DNA of 15,853 nt from Verrucomicrobiota bacterium (GCA_023446865.1 JAEXPL010000258.1:1-15853); one strand, 5' to 3'; numbered from the stretch's first letter, positions 1 through 7,905 are shown. Translations and numbers: made by a program. The notes: generated from the sequence alone by a model not told the origin.

Positions 1-3000
1 GTGTTTTGCTATGTGCATGAGCGGTTGTGGCGGGCGAAACGGCGCGAGGCCGAGGCGCTCGCCGCGGCCCGTCTCGCCACGGAGCAACTGGAGCAGCGGG
101 TGCGGGAGCGTACCGGGGAGCTGGAGCGGGTCGTTGCGACGTTGCAGGCCAGCGAGGCGCGGTTCAGCGGCTTGGTCGACTCTGCGATGGACGCGATTGT
201 CAGCGTCGACGAGGCCCAGCGGATCATCCTGTTCAATCCGGCGGCCGAGCGGATGTTCGGTTATCCGGCGGCGATGATGCTCGGCGGGGCGTTGGAGCGA
301 CTGATGCCCGAGCGTTTCCGCGCCACCCATCCCGCCAAGGTGGCGCAGTTCGCCACGGCGGACCAGCCGGCGCAGATCCGCCGGGCGCCCGGGGAGCTCA
401 CTGGCCTGCGGGCGGACGGCACGGAGTTTCCGGTCGAGGCGGCGATCTCGCGGGCCGACGTGCTTGGGCACCGGGTGCTCACGGCGGTGGTGCGCGACAT
501 CTCCGCCCGGAAGGCAAGCGAGGCGGCGCTGCGGGCGAGTGAGGAGAAGTTCGCCGCCGCCTTTCGCGAGGCGCCGGTCATGGTGGCGATCACCGACCTC
601 GAGACGGCGCGGTATCTGGATTTCAACGAGGAGCTGGTGCGCCAGTCGGGCTTCAGCCGGGAGGAATTGACCGGGCATGCTGCGGCGGAGCTGGGCTGGA
701 TCACTTGGGCGGATCGGCAGCGCCTGGTGGCGGCCCTCCAGGAGGGCGGGCGCATCAGCGGGTTGGAGCTGACCCTGAACGCGAAGGACGGGCGCACGCT
801 TTGCGGCCTCGTGAACGGCGAGCGCATCACCATCGGCGGGCGCGTGTTCCTGCTGACGGTGACGATGGACGTGACGGAGCGGCGCCGGGCGGAGGCGGAG
901 GTGCGGGCTGGCCGGGCGAAGCTGGAGGCGGCGCTGGAGGCGATGACCGATGCCGTGTTCATCACGGACCGCGAGGGACGGTTCGTCGACTTCAACACGG
1001 CGTTCGCCACGTGCCACCGATTCCGGAGCAAGGCGGAGTGCGCGCGGACCTTCGCGGAGTATCCATCGATTTTGGATGTGTTTTTCGCCGACGGCACACC
1101 GGCGCCGCTTGAGATGTGGGCGGTGCCGCGGGCGCTGCGGGGCGAGCAGGTGGTCAATGCGGAGTACCGGCTGCGTCGCAAGGACACCGGCGAGACTTGG
1201 ATCGGCAGCTATAGTTTCGGCCCGATCCGCGACAGCGACGGGCGGATCGTGGGCGCGGTCGTCTCCGGGCGCGACATCACCGCGCAGAAGGAAGCCGATG
1301 CTGCGCTCCGCGCGAGCGAGGAGCTGGTGGCCGGGGTGTTCAACTCCATCGTGTCGCACTTGGCGGTGCTCGACGCCGATGGCACGATCATCGCGGTCAA
1401 CGAGGCGTGGCGGCGTTTCACCGCCGAGAATCCGACCGCCGACGCTCTGCCGAAGGCGTGCGACGTGGGGGCCAATTACCTCGCCGTTTGCCGACGCGGT
1501 GCGGCGCTGGGCGCCGAGGGGGCGCAGGCGGCGCACGACGGGATCGTCGAGGTGCTCGCGGGCCGGGCGCCGCGGTTCACGCTCGAGTATCCCTGCCATG
1601 CCCCGCACGAGAATCGCTGGTTCATGCTCGTGGCGACGCCGCTCGGTCGGGGCGGCCGGGCGGTGGTGAATCATCTCAACATCACCGAGCGCAAGCGGGT
1701 GGAAACGGTGCTCCGGCAGCGCTTGGAGCTGCAGGACCAGTTGACGAAGATCATGGAGACGGTGCCGGGCATGGTCTTCGCGTTCCGCCTGCGGCCCGAT
1801 GGCACCGCCTGCATGCCCTTCTGCACGCCGGTGGTCGTCGATCTTTTGGGCTTCCGGCCGGAGGAATTGCAGCGGGACTTCAGCCCGGCGTTTGCGCGCA
1901 TGCATCCCGAGGATTTGGGGCGGGTGCAGGCCTCGATCGCCGAGTCGGCCCGGCTACTCACTCCTTGGCGGGAGACGTTGCGCATCCGACACCCCCAGAA
2001 GGGCGAACGCTGGTGTGAGGGGCATGCCAAGCCGCTGCGCGAGCCCGATGGCGGCACGCTCTGGCACGGCTTCGTGCAGGACGTGACCGAGCGCATGCAG
2101 GCCGAGGTGGCGCTGCGCCGGAGCGAGGAGCGGTTTGCCGGGATTTTCCACTCGAGCCCGACGGCGATTGCCATCTCGCGGTTGAGAGACGGCTGTTTCC
2201 TCGACGTGAATGAGGCTTTCACCCGGCTCTACGGATACGAGCGGGAGGAGCTCGTCGGCCATTCCGCGACGGAGCTGCAACTGTGGGCCGAGCCGAAGCG
2301 CGAAGTGGTCATGGCCGAGTTACGTGAGCGGCGGCGGATCCTCAATGCGCGTCTGACGATTCGCCGGAAAGACGGCGAACAGCGAGGGGTGCTGGCTTCG
2401 CTCGAACTGACGGACTTCGCCGGCGAGGCGTGCATCGTTGGCGGATTGACGGATGTGACCGAGCTGCGACGGGCCGAAGTCCAGCTGCGCGAGAGCGAGG
2501 AACGATTCCGGATGGTGGTCGAGCATGCCCCGGAGGCGATCTTCGTGCGAACCGGGGATCGCTTCACCTACCTCAACGAGGCGGCGGTGCGCCTCTTCGG
2601 GGCGGTGGCGAAGGAGGATCTGCTCGATCAGCCAGTAATCGAGCGGTTCCACCCCTCGCAGCGGGAGCAGGTCGAGCAACGTATCGGACAGATGGATGAT
2701 GCTGGCGTCCTGACACCGACCTCGGACCGGCTGATGCTGCGCCTCGACGGTTCAGTGGTAGATGGCCTGCTCTCCGCGGTGCCGTTCACCTATCGTGGTC
2801 AACCCAGTGCACTGGTGTTCCTGCGTGATATCACGGAGCGGAAGCGGGCGGAGGCGGCGTTGGCCCGCACCCATCGCGACCTTGAGCTGCTCCTTGGGTC
2901 GGTTGCGGAGGGGATCCTCGGCATGGACGGCGCGGGCTGCATGACTTTCGTCAACCCCATGGCGGCGCGGATCCTCGGGTATGAGGCCGCGGAGCTGGTG

Positions 3001-4791
3001 GGACGCAACGGGCATGAGGTCTGGCATCACACCCGGGCCGATGGGCGGCCTTACCCCGAGGCCGAGTGTCCGATCATGAGCGTGCTGCGCACGGGCGTGC
3101 GGGTGCGGGTGGATGACGAGGTTTTCTGGCGCAAGGATGGCACGAGTTTCCCGGTGGAATATTCGGCGACGCCGGTCGAGGAGCAGGGCCGGGTGGTGGG
3201 AGTCGTGGTGACATTCAGCGACATCACCGAGCGGCAGCGGGCCGAGGCGGCGCTCCGCGAGAGCGAGGCGCGGTTCCGGCAGATCGCGGAGACGATCAAC
3301 GAAGTCTTCTGGATCACGGACCCGGCGAAAGAGCGCGTGCTCTACATCAGTCCGGCGTACGAGAAGATCTGGGGTCGCACGTGCGAGAGCCTCGACCGCA
3401 ACCCGCGGGACTGGTTTGCCGCGATCCACGAGGAGGATCGTTCGCGGGTCATGACGGCCGTCTTCACCAAACAGGCGACGGGGGAGTACGATGAGACCTA
3501 TCGCATCGTGCGACCGGACGGTACGGTTCGCTGGGTACACGACCAAGCCTTCCCCCTGCGCGATCATGCTGGGCGCGTGTATCGCGTGCTCGGCACGGCC
3601 GAGGACATCACGGAGCGCCGCAAACTCGAGCGCCAGTACCGGCAGGCGCAGAAGATGGAGGCGATCGGCACCTTGGCCGGCGGCATCGCCCACGACTTCA
3701 ACAACATCCTCGGTGCGATCCTCGGCTTCGCCGAACTGATCAAGCTGCAGGGGAATATCGGCCGAGAGACGGCATCGCATGTCGACGACATCCTGCGCGC
3801 AGCACGCCGGGCCACCGCTTTGGTACGGCAAATCCTCACGTTCAGCCGGCAGGAGAATCCGGAGCGGCGGCCGGTGCAGCTCGGGCCGATTGTGCAGGAA
3901 GCGGTCGCCCTTCTGCGCGCCTCGATCCCGACCACCATCGAGTTTGCGGTGGAGATCGCACCGGCCACCGCGACGGTCCTCGCGGAGCCGTCGCAGGTCC
4001 ACCAGATCGTGATGAACCTCGGGACGAACGCGTGGCATGCGATGCGGGAGCGGCCCGGACGCCTGAGCGTCACCGTGGCCGATTGTGTGGTCGACCCGGC
4101 ATTGGCGGCGTCGGTGCCCCAGCTGAGGCCCGGGCTGTACGTACGTGTTGCGGTTGGCGACACCGGGAAGGGGATGGACCGGGCGACACTGGAGCGGATC
4201 TTCGAGCCGTTCTTCACGACGAAGGCGCCCGGCGAGGGCACAGGGCTCGGGCTTTCGGTCGTGCATGGCATCGTGCAAGGCCACGACGGGGCGATCACAG
4301 TCGAGAGCCGGCCGGGGCAGGGGACGCAGTTTCAGATCTATTTCCCCGCGGCACCGGAGATCCAGCCGGCAGCGGTGGAGACAGAAACGGCGGTGCCGGC
4401 AGGCCGGGGCGAGCGGATACTGGTCGTCGACGACGAGGAAATGATCGTGCGAATCGCGACTGCCGCGCTCCAGCAATTCGGGTATCAGGTGACGGGTTTC
4501 ACCGAGGTGGGCACCGCTTTGGCGGCGGTGCGGCAGGACCCGACGGCCTTCGACCTGCTCTACACCGACCAGAACATGCCGGTGATGACTGGGGTGGATT
4601 TTGCGCGGCGAGCGCATGAACTTCGCGCGGACCTGCCGGTGCTGCTCGCGACGGGCTTCAGCGCCGAGTTGACGCCGGACAAGGTGCACGCGCTGGGAGT
4701 CGCCGAAATACTTCTGAAACCGGTGGCCGTGCCGATGTTGAGAGCGGCGGTGCGGCGTGTGCTTGACCGGAGGAACTCCCATTCATCATGA
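1..4791 (+). CDS. Hybrid sensor histidine kinase with about nine PAS domains and a C-terminal receiver (5' partial)
   Basis: Seen: 1596 readable residues, open to the left edge, so the GTG at base 1 is probably internal. The first 50 residues (charged, ending in a short coiled coil) look like the juxtamembrane linker of a longer protein. About nine PAS units follow, roughly at 51-172, 180-297, 306-430, 440-565, 580-700, 708-825, 832-948, 960-1082 and 1090-1205, most ending in a DITER- or DVTER-type linker. The kinase core has H1231 in an HDFNN H-box, N1339/N1343 in the N-box, DTGKGM at 1387 (G1), FEPFF at 1401 and GTGLGL at 1413 (G2). The receiver starts near 1470 with D1477/D1478, phospho-acceptor D1523, T1551 and K1573. 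Known: such kinases autophosphorylate on His and pass phosphate to Asp. Inferred: the PAS array integrates several signals, but ligands cannot be read reliably. The stop overlaps the next start (ATGA), so the downstream receiver is a likely partner. Confidence 0.95.
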   Translation: MFCYVHERLWRAKRREAEALAAARLATEQLEQRVRERTGELERVVATLQASEARFSGLVDSAMDAIVSVDEAQRIILFNPAAERMFGYPAAMMLGGALERLMPERFRATHPAKVAQFATADQPAQIRRAPGELTGLRADGTEFPVEAAISRADVLGHRVLTAVVRDISARKASEAALRASEEKFAAAFREAPVMVAITDLETARYLDFNEELVRQSGFSREELTGHAAAELGWITWADRQRLVAALQEGGRISGLELTLNAKDGRTLCGLVNGERITIGGRVFLLTVTMDVTERRRAEAEVRAGRAKLEAALEAMTDAVFITDREGRFVDFNTAFATCHRFRSKAECARTFAEYPSILDVFFADGTPAPLEMWAVPRALRGEQVVNAEYRLRRKDTGETWIGSYSFGPIRDSDGRIVGAVVSGRDITAQKEADAALRASEELVAGVFNSIVSHLAVLDADGTIIAVNEAWRRFTAENPTADALPKACDVGANYLAVCRRGAALGAEGAQAAHDGIVEVLAGRAPRFTLEYPCHAPHENRWFMLVATPLGRGGRAVVNHLNITERKRVETVLRQRLELQDQLTKIMETVPGMVFAFRLRPDGTACMPFCTPVVVDLLGFRPEELQRDFSPAFARMHPEDLGRVQASIAESARLLTPWRETLRIRHPQKGERWCEGHAKPLREPDGGTLWHGFVQDVTERMQAEVALRRSEERFAGIFHSSPTAIAISRLRDGCFLDVNEAFTRLYGYEREELVGHSATELQLWAEPKREVVMAELRERRRILNARLTIRRKDGEQRGVLASLELTDFAGEACIVGGLTDVTELRRAEVQLRESEERFRMVVEHAPEAIFVRTGDRFTYLNEAAVRLFGAVAKEDLLDQPVIERFHPSQREQVEQRIGQMDDAGVLTPTSDRLMLRLDGSVVDGLLSAVPFTYRGQPSALVFLRDITERKRAEAALARTHRDLELLLGSVAEGILGMDGAGCMTFVNPMAARILGYEAAELVGRNGHEVWHHTRADGRPYPEAECPIMSVLRTGVRVRVDDEVFWRKDGTSFPVEYSATPVEEQGRVVGVVVTFSDITERQRAEAALRESEARFRQIAETINEVFWITDPAKERVLYISPAYEKIWGRTCESLDRNPRDWFAAIHEEDRSRVMTAVFTKQATGEYDETYRIVRPDGTVRWVHDQAFPLRDHAGRVYRVLGTAEDITERRKLERQYRQAQKMEAIGTLAGGIAHDFNNILGAILGFAELIKLQGNIGRETASHVDDILRAARRATALVRQILTFSRQENPERRPVQLGPIVQEAVALLRASIPTTIEFAVEIAPATATVLAEPSQVHQIVMNLGTNAWHAMRERPGRLSVTVADCVVDPALAASVPQLRPGLYVRVAVGDTGKGMDRATLERIFEPFFTTKAPGEGTGLGLSVVHGIVQGHDGAITVESRPGQGTQFQIYFPAAPEIQPAAVETETAVPAGRGERILVVDDEEMIVRIATAALQQFGYQVTGFTEVGTALAAVRQDPTAFDLLYTDQNMPVMTGVDFARRAHELRADLPVLLATGFSAELTPDKVHALGVAEILLKPVAVPMLRAAVRRVLDRRNSHSS

Positions 4792-5153
4792 AAACGATCC
4801 TCATCATTGACGACGACGAGATGTTCCGGAAGGCGTTGGGCCTCACCTTGACGGAGCTGGGCTACAAGGTGGTTGAGGCGACCAACGGCAAGGAGGGGAT
4901 GGAAGCGTACGCGCGGCAACTGGTTGATCTGATCATGGTCGACCTCATCATGCCCGAGAAGGAGGGCATCGAGACGATCATCGATATCCGGAAATCGCAG
5001 CCGTCGGTGAAGATCTTGGCGATGTCGGGCGGAGGGCGGGGCAGCGCCACGGGCTACTTGCTGGCCGCGAAGGCCTTCGGGGCGGATCGGATGTTGGCGA
5101 AGCCGTTTGCCAACGACGAGCTGCTGGCCGTGCTGCACGAACTGCTGCCGTAG
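4788..5153 (+). CDS. Single-domain response regulator (stand-alone receiver)
   Basis: A 121-aa protein that is only a CheY-like receiver. Acidic pair D8/D9, phospho-acceptor D52 in the VDLIMP motif, S80 at the switch Ser/Thr position and K105 in the AKPF motif are all present. There is no output domain: the protein ends just after helix 5. Its ATG overlaps the TGA of the kinase, which indicates translational coupling. A GGAGGA at 4769-4774 lies 13 bases upstream, rather far for a normal ribosome site. Inferred: it is the partner or phosphate sink of the kinase and acts by protein contact or as an intermediate in a phosphorelay. Its real target is not in the window. Confidence 0.95.
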   Translation: MKTILIIDDDEMFRKALGLTLTELGYKVVEATNGKEGMEAYARQLVDLIMVDLIMPEKEGIETIIDIRKSQPSVKILAMSGGGRGSATGYLLAAKAFGADRMLAKPFANDELLAVLHELLP

Positions 5154-5492
5154 GAGGCGGCGTGGACAACGCGCCGTTACGGGCGCGGGGCCGGAGGATG
5201 AGAAGAGCTGCGCTTGGCGAGCAAGTCGGCAGACAAGGATCGAGGCGGCGGCGCGAGCAGGCAGGTCCTCGGGGCGGTGGGCGGAACGGCGTTGTTATTC
5301 GGAACCAGTCGGCCCGGTGGTCGCGACAGGACCAGTGTCGAGCATCACGCTGCGCTGGTGAGGCCGAAGAAAGGGGACTTCGCTTCGGTCGCCTTGTTGG
5401 GGTGGAGTGCGGGAAGGAACCAGATTGACGAACGGAACTACCGGAGCTGTCGCGCGCCAGGATCCACTGGGAGGCTCCGGGGGGAGCGGACC
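5154..5492. other. Intergenic region without a convincing gene
   Basis: About 340 bases after the receiver gene. A GC-only hairpin (CGCGCC 5170-5175, loop 5176-5181, GGCGCG 5182-5187) sits 16 bases past the stop but has no T-tract, so it is at most a weak or Rho-assisted end signal. The open frames here begin with TTG or GTG, are rich in Arg and Gly, run through the terminator of the opposite gene and match no family I recognise. I see no promoter or repeat that stands out. Confidence 0.5.
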
Positions 5493-5520
5493 AAAAGAAA
5501 ACCCCGGCTTGCGGCCGGGG
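5493..5520 (-). terminator. Intrinsic terminator of the minus-strand receiver gene
   Basis: Perfect 7-bp stem CCCCGGC (5502-5508) / GCCGGGG (5514-5520) with loop TTGCG. On the minus strand it is followed by TTTTCTTTT (complement of 5493-5501). It lies 27 bases past the stop of the minus-strand receiver and so ends that transcript. Confidence 0.85.
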
Positions 5521-5547
5521 CGGAGGCGATGCGAGTAGCGGTTACCG

Positions 5548-5928
5548 TCACTTTACGGCGGGAGCCGGGAGGCCGATCTCCTCGTGGACGGCCTGCAGCA
5601 GGCCCTGAAGCGTAAACGGCTTGTCGACAACGCGCACGGCGTGCTTTCCGGTCTTGAGGAAATCGGGGAGGTCCTCCCGGTATCCAGTGATCAGCAACAC
5701 CTTGGTTTCCGGGTGATGATGGTGGATGGCGGAGACGATCACCGAACCGTTCTGGTCGGGCATGTGATAGTCGCAGACCACGCCCTTGAACTTGTCGCGC
5801 TCGAGGAAGTGGAGGGCTTCGTCGGTGCGGGTGGTGGAGGTGACGTCGTAGCCGCTGGCCTGCAGGATGCGGCTGGTGGCCTTCAGGGCAACGATGTCGT
5901 CGTCGACAACGAGGAGCTTCTTTTGCAT
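5548..5928 (-). CDS. Single-domain response regulator (stand-alone receiver)
   Basis: A 126-aa CheY-like receiver. The acidic cluster is D9-D11, the phospho-acceptor D53 sits in the CDYHMPD motif, the switch residue is T81 in the LITGY motif and the conserved lysine is K103 in the DKPF motif. A run of four His at 69-72, in the helix before beta 4, is unusual but not diagnostic. No output domain follows. The gene is convergent to the kinase-receiver pair and has its own terminator, so it is a separate unit. No Shine-Dalgarno is seen; the leader is pyrimidine-rich (CTCCCCTCC). Inferred: a second protein-contact regulator, possibly another acceptor for the same kinase, but proximity is the only support for that. 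Confidence 0.93.
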   Translation of the reverse strand: MQKKLLVVDDDIVALKATSRILQASGYDVTSTTRTDEALHFLERDKFKGVVCDYHMPDQNGSVIVSAIHHHHPETKVLLITGYREDLPDFLKTGKHAVRVVDKPFTLQGLLQAVHEEIGLPAPAVK

Positions 5929-6071
5929 CGCGGAGGGGAGTATGGAGTCGGGCGCGACCGCGTCGAGCCTTCAGGTTGGGCGAACGTGGATTTCGCGTGG
6001 CTTGGCGGACGGGCGCGTGGCCCGTGCGGGTGGATGCAGCGGCAGGGCCTGAATGCGGGCGGGCGGGGAAG

Positions 6072-6110
6072 CCGCGGGCGCCCCCGCGGTTCACACGCCG
6101 GTTCCCGGCG
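6072..6110. repeat. Two adjacent perfect GC-rich hairpins between divergent genes
   Basis: In the 281-base gap between the minus-strand receiver (start 5928) and the small plus-strand gene (start 6210) there are two perfect inverted repeats 6 bases apart. The first is CCGCGGG (6072-6078) / CCCGCGG (6083-6089) with a 4-base loop. The second is CGCCGG (6096-6101) / CCGGCG (6105-6110) with loop TTC. Neither is followed by a T-tract. They could be a structured 5' leader of the 6210 gene, a protein-binding site, or chance in GC-rich DNA. I could not match a known riboswitch. The rest of the gap shows no gene and no clear promoter. Confidence 0.5.
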
Positions 6111-6209
6111 GCATGGGGGCCGCACCGCGGAAACCGTAGGGTGAAGTCCCGGCCGGTTGTCTCTCAAGCGGTTGGGCTGGAGCGCCGATATCAAGGCAAC
6201 ACGCCCGCC

Positions 6210-6581
6210 ATGGCCACGATCGCGATTCCCCACTACTTCGATGTTGTTGCAGCGCTGGAGAAGGCGTCGCTCGAAATGTCCCGCGATGCGGGCCTGGGTC
6301 TGAGCGTCTCGCCGAACCGCTACCTGCTGCCACTGCAGAAGCGCATGGAGTTCTCGTTCGCGAGGTTGGGCGACCGAAAATGGCAATTGCGAGTCGCCGT
6401 CGAGAAAGTTGGCGGAGAGACGAAAAGCTCAGCCTTTCGGATCCAGTTGTGGATGCCCGGCGGCGGAGTGAAGGATGAGGTGGTGCACCTCACGAATTCC
6501 GAACAACTCGCCGACCTCGGCCTGCGGTACGCCGAGACAATCACCTCGGTGGCGGCGGAGCCGGAGCCTGCACTCGCGTAG
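6210..6581 (+). CDS. Hypothetical protein, 123 aa
   Basis: I do not recognise this family. The frame stays open upstream to 5976, but the Met at 6210 is preferred: upstream the translation is Arg/Gly/Pro-rich low-complexity residue and crosses the two hairpins. The protein is soluble-looking, with no signal peptide or membrane segment. It starts with a predicted amphipathic helix (residues 10-25), followed by alternating hydrophobic stretches suggestive of beta strands (about 46-85: FSFARL, WQLRVAV, FRIQLWM) and a helix near 95-115. Only a weak AAGG precedes the start. It stands alone between the divergent receiver gene and the convergent coiled-coil operon. Residue make-up is less biased than in the shadow frames, which supports it being real. 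Confidence 0.6.
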   Translation: MATIAIPHYFDVVAALEKASLEMSRDAGLGLSVSPNRYLLPLQKRMEFSFARLGDRKWQLRVAVEKVGGETKSSAFRIQLWMPGGGVKDEVVHLTNSEQLADLGLRYAETITSVAAEPEPALA

Positions 6582-6620
6582 GCCGAGTGTTCTCGTTGCC
6601 GACGAACGGCGAATGCCGAA

Positions 6621-6682
6621 GGGCCTCGCCGCGCCGCCAACGGATGGCCGCTTAGCATGGCAGGGGCGGAGGCCTCGTTTTT
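6621..6682 (+). terminator. Possible weak terminator after the 123-aa gene
   Basis: GGCCTCGCC near 6622-6630 can pair with GGCGGAGGCC near 6665-6674, with one bulged base and a loop of about 35 bases. The sequence TCG and then five T (6678-6682) follow. It lies 40-100 bases past the stop at 6581. The long loop and bulge make this tentative. Confidence 0.3.
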
Positions 6683-6755
6683 GACCGCGACTCTCGGCGC
6701 CCGATTGGCTGGATCCAGCACGGGCGACACCCCGAGTCTTCGACGTCTGTGGACA

Positions 6756-6790
6756 AAGAAAAACCGCACGGCCGTTGAGCCGTGCGGTTT
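6756..6790 (-). terminator. Strong intrinsic terminator of the Exb/TonB operon
   Basis: Perfect 12-bp stem AAACCGCACGGC (6761-6772) / GCCGTGCGGTTT (6779-6790) with the 6-base loop CGTTGA. On the minus strand it is followed by TTCTTTG (complement of 6754-6760), extending the stem's own T-run. It sits 24 bases past the stop of the last coiled-coil gene and marks the end of the seven-gene operon. Confidence 0.9.
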
Positions 6791-6814
6791 GGGAAAGATC
6801 GGTCGGGGACCGGA

Positions 6815-7351
6815 TTACTTCTTCTTGGCTCCGGCGAGCACGTCGTTCACGAGGGCCTGAGTCTGGTCCATGCGATTGGCGAGCATGTCGGTGAAGCGCT
6901 GGATCTCGAACTCGGCATTGCGCTTGTCGATGCGGGCCTGTTCGAGGTCGAGCTTGGTCTTCATCGCCTCGGCTTGGGCATTGTCGCGGGCGGCGCGGAC
7001 GGCGAGGATGTCGGCCTGGAGCTTCACGATCTGGGCCTGGAGCTTCTTGGAGGAGGCGTTGGCCGCTTCGGTGTCGGCGATCAACTTGCGGTACTTCTCC
7101 TCCTTCTCGTTCTTGATCTTCTCGAGGGCTTTCTCGATTTCGTCCTGGCGCTTGGCTTTCTCGATCGCGGCCAAACGTTCGGCTTCCTCCTGGAGGGCCT
7201 TCTTGCGGGCTTCCTCTTTGATGGATTCCTGGCGGGCCTTCTCCGCGCTCACGGCGGCGGCATGCTCCTTCTCGGCCACGTGGGCCTTGTAGAAGAAGAC
7301 GAAAACCGCGAAGAGGATAACCGGCGGGATAACGATAAACAGACGTTTCAT
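6815..7351 (-). CDS. Membrane-anchored coiled-coil protein B (178 aa), last gene of the Exb/TonB operon
   Basis: Seen: a short basic N-terminus, one hydrophobic membrane segment at about 4-21 containing the Pro-Pro pair at 9-10, then an almost unbroken heptad-rich helix rich in Glu, Lys, Ala and Gln from about 25 to 170, and a Lys-rich tail. There is no enzyme motif. The basic N-terminus favours an N-in topology with the coil in the periplasm. Fully extended, the roughly 145-residue helix would be about 20 nm long, enough to reach far across a periplasm. It is 23 bases downstream of coiled coil A and shares its layout, including Pro10 in the membrane segment. Inferred: an accessory of the ExbB/ExbD/TonB machine. 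It resembles the anchor-plus-coil layout of TolA domains I-II, but without a recognisable C-terminal domain. No Shine-Dalgarno is seen. Confidence 0.85.
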   Translation of the reverse strand: MKRLFIVIPPVILFAVFVFFYKAHVAEKEHAAAVSAEKARQESIKEEARKKALQEEAERLAAIEKAKRQDEIEKALEKIKNEKEEKYRKLIADTEAANASSKKLQAQIVKLQADILAVRAARDNAQAEAMKTKLDLEQARIDKRNAEFEIQRFTDMLANRMDQTQALVNDVLAGAKKK

Positions 7352-7374
7352 GGTCGGTGGTAGGTCGGGGTTGC

Positions 7375-7905
7375 TCAGCTCTTCGCAGCGGCCGCGGCGG
7401 CCTTCAGGCGATCAGATTCGAGTTTCTCGAGCTTTTGGAGGAGTTCCCTCAGGCGCTTCTCGTTGGCCTGGGCCTTGGCGACATACTCGGCGATGGACTT
7501 CTTTTCGTCGCGCATGCTCTTGATCGCCTCGTCGGCGGACTTCTGGGCCTCCTTCTCCTTGTCGAAGGACTCGGTGAGATCGGTGACGACGTTCTTGTAG
7601 CGGGTGGCCTCGCGGGTGGCGAACTCGAGGTTGTACTGGAGCTCCTCAAGATACTTGGCCTCGGCGTCCTTACGCTCCTTCTCGGCCTTTTCCTCGGCCT
7701 TCTTGCGCTCGGTGTCGAGCCGACGCTGCTCGACGGCGATCTTGTTCTTGCGCTCGATCTCTTCGTTCTTGCGGACCTGCTCGAGGCGGTCGGCTTCCTT
7801 CTTTGCGGCGATCTTCGCCTCAAATTCACCGCGCGACTGCATGTAGAGGAAGACGAACAGGATCAGGAACGCCAGCGGCGCCAACCAGATGTAACCTTTT
7901 TTCAT
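7375..7905 (-). CDS. Membrane-anchored coiled-coil protein A (176 aa) in the Exb/TonB operon
   Basis: Seen: MKK start, one membrane segment at about 6-22 with Pro10, then a charged coiled coil from about 25 to 165 dominated by Glu, Lys, Arg and Ala, ending in a poly-Ala KS tail. No catalytic motif or signal-peptidase site. It lies 27 bases after the TPR gene and 23 before coiled coil B. The N-terminal 25 residues of the two align without gaps (basic start, Pro10, a similar hydrophobic core, then Glu-rich), so they may be an old tandem duplication; the coils themselves have drifted too far to judge by eye. Inferred: periplasm-facing, possibly pairing with B as a heterodimer or tethering the TPR protein. 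The function is unknown. The leader before the ATG is pyrimidine-rich with no Shine-Dalgarno. Confidence 0.85.
   Translation of the reverse strand: MKKGYIWLAPLAFLILFVFLYMQSRGEFEAKIAAKKEADRLEQVRKNEEIERKNKIAVEQRRLDTERKKAEEKAEKERKDAEAKYLEELQYNLEFATREATRYKNVVTDLTESFDKEKEAQKSADEAIKSMRDEKKSIAEYVAKAQANEKRLRELLQKLEKLESDRLKAAAAAAKS

Noticed and set aside
2752..4782. Long minus-strand open frame (676 aa) opposite the kinase gene
   Set aside because: The translation is rich in His, Arg, Pro and Asp with no domain pattern and runs opposite well-recognised PAS, HisKA and receiver domains. It is a GC-driven shadow.
5214..5615. Plus-strand open frame of 133 aa after the first receiver gene
   Set aside because: TTG start, Arg/Gly-rich translation, and it passes through the terminator and into the coding part of the opposite receiver gene.
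6060..6151. Cobalamin-riboswitch-like look (GGGGAAGCC followed by GC hairpins)
   Set aside because: No B12-box-like sequence or expected core order is present, and the downstream gene has no link to cobalamin.
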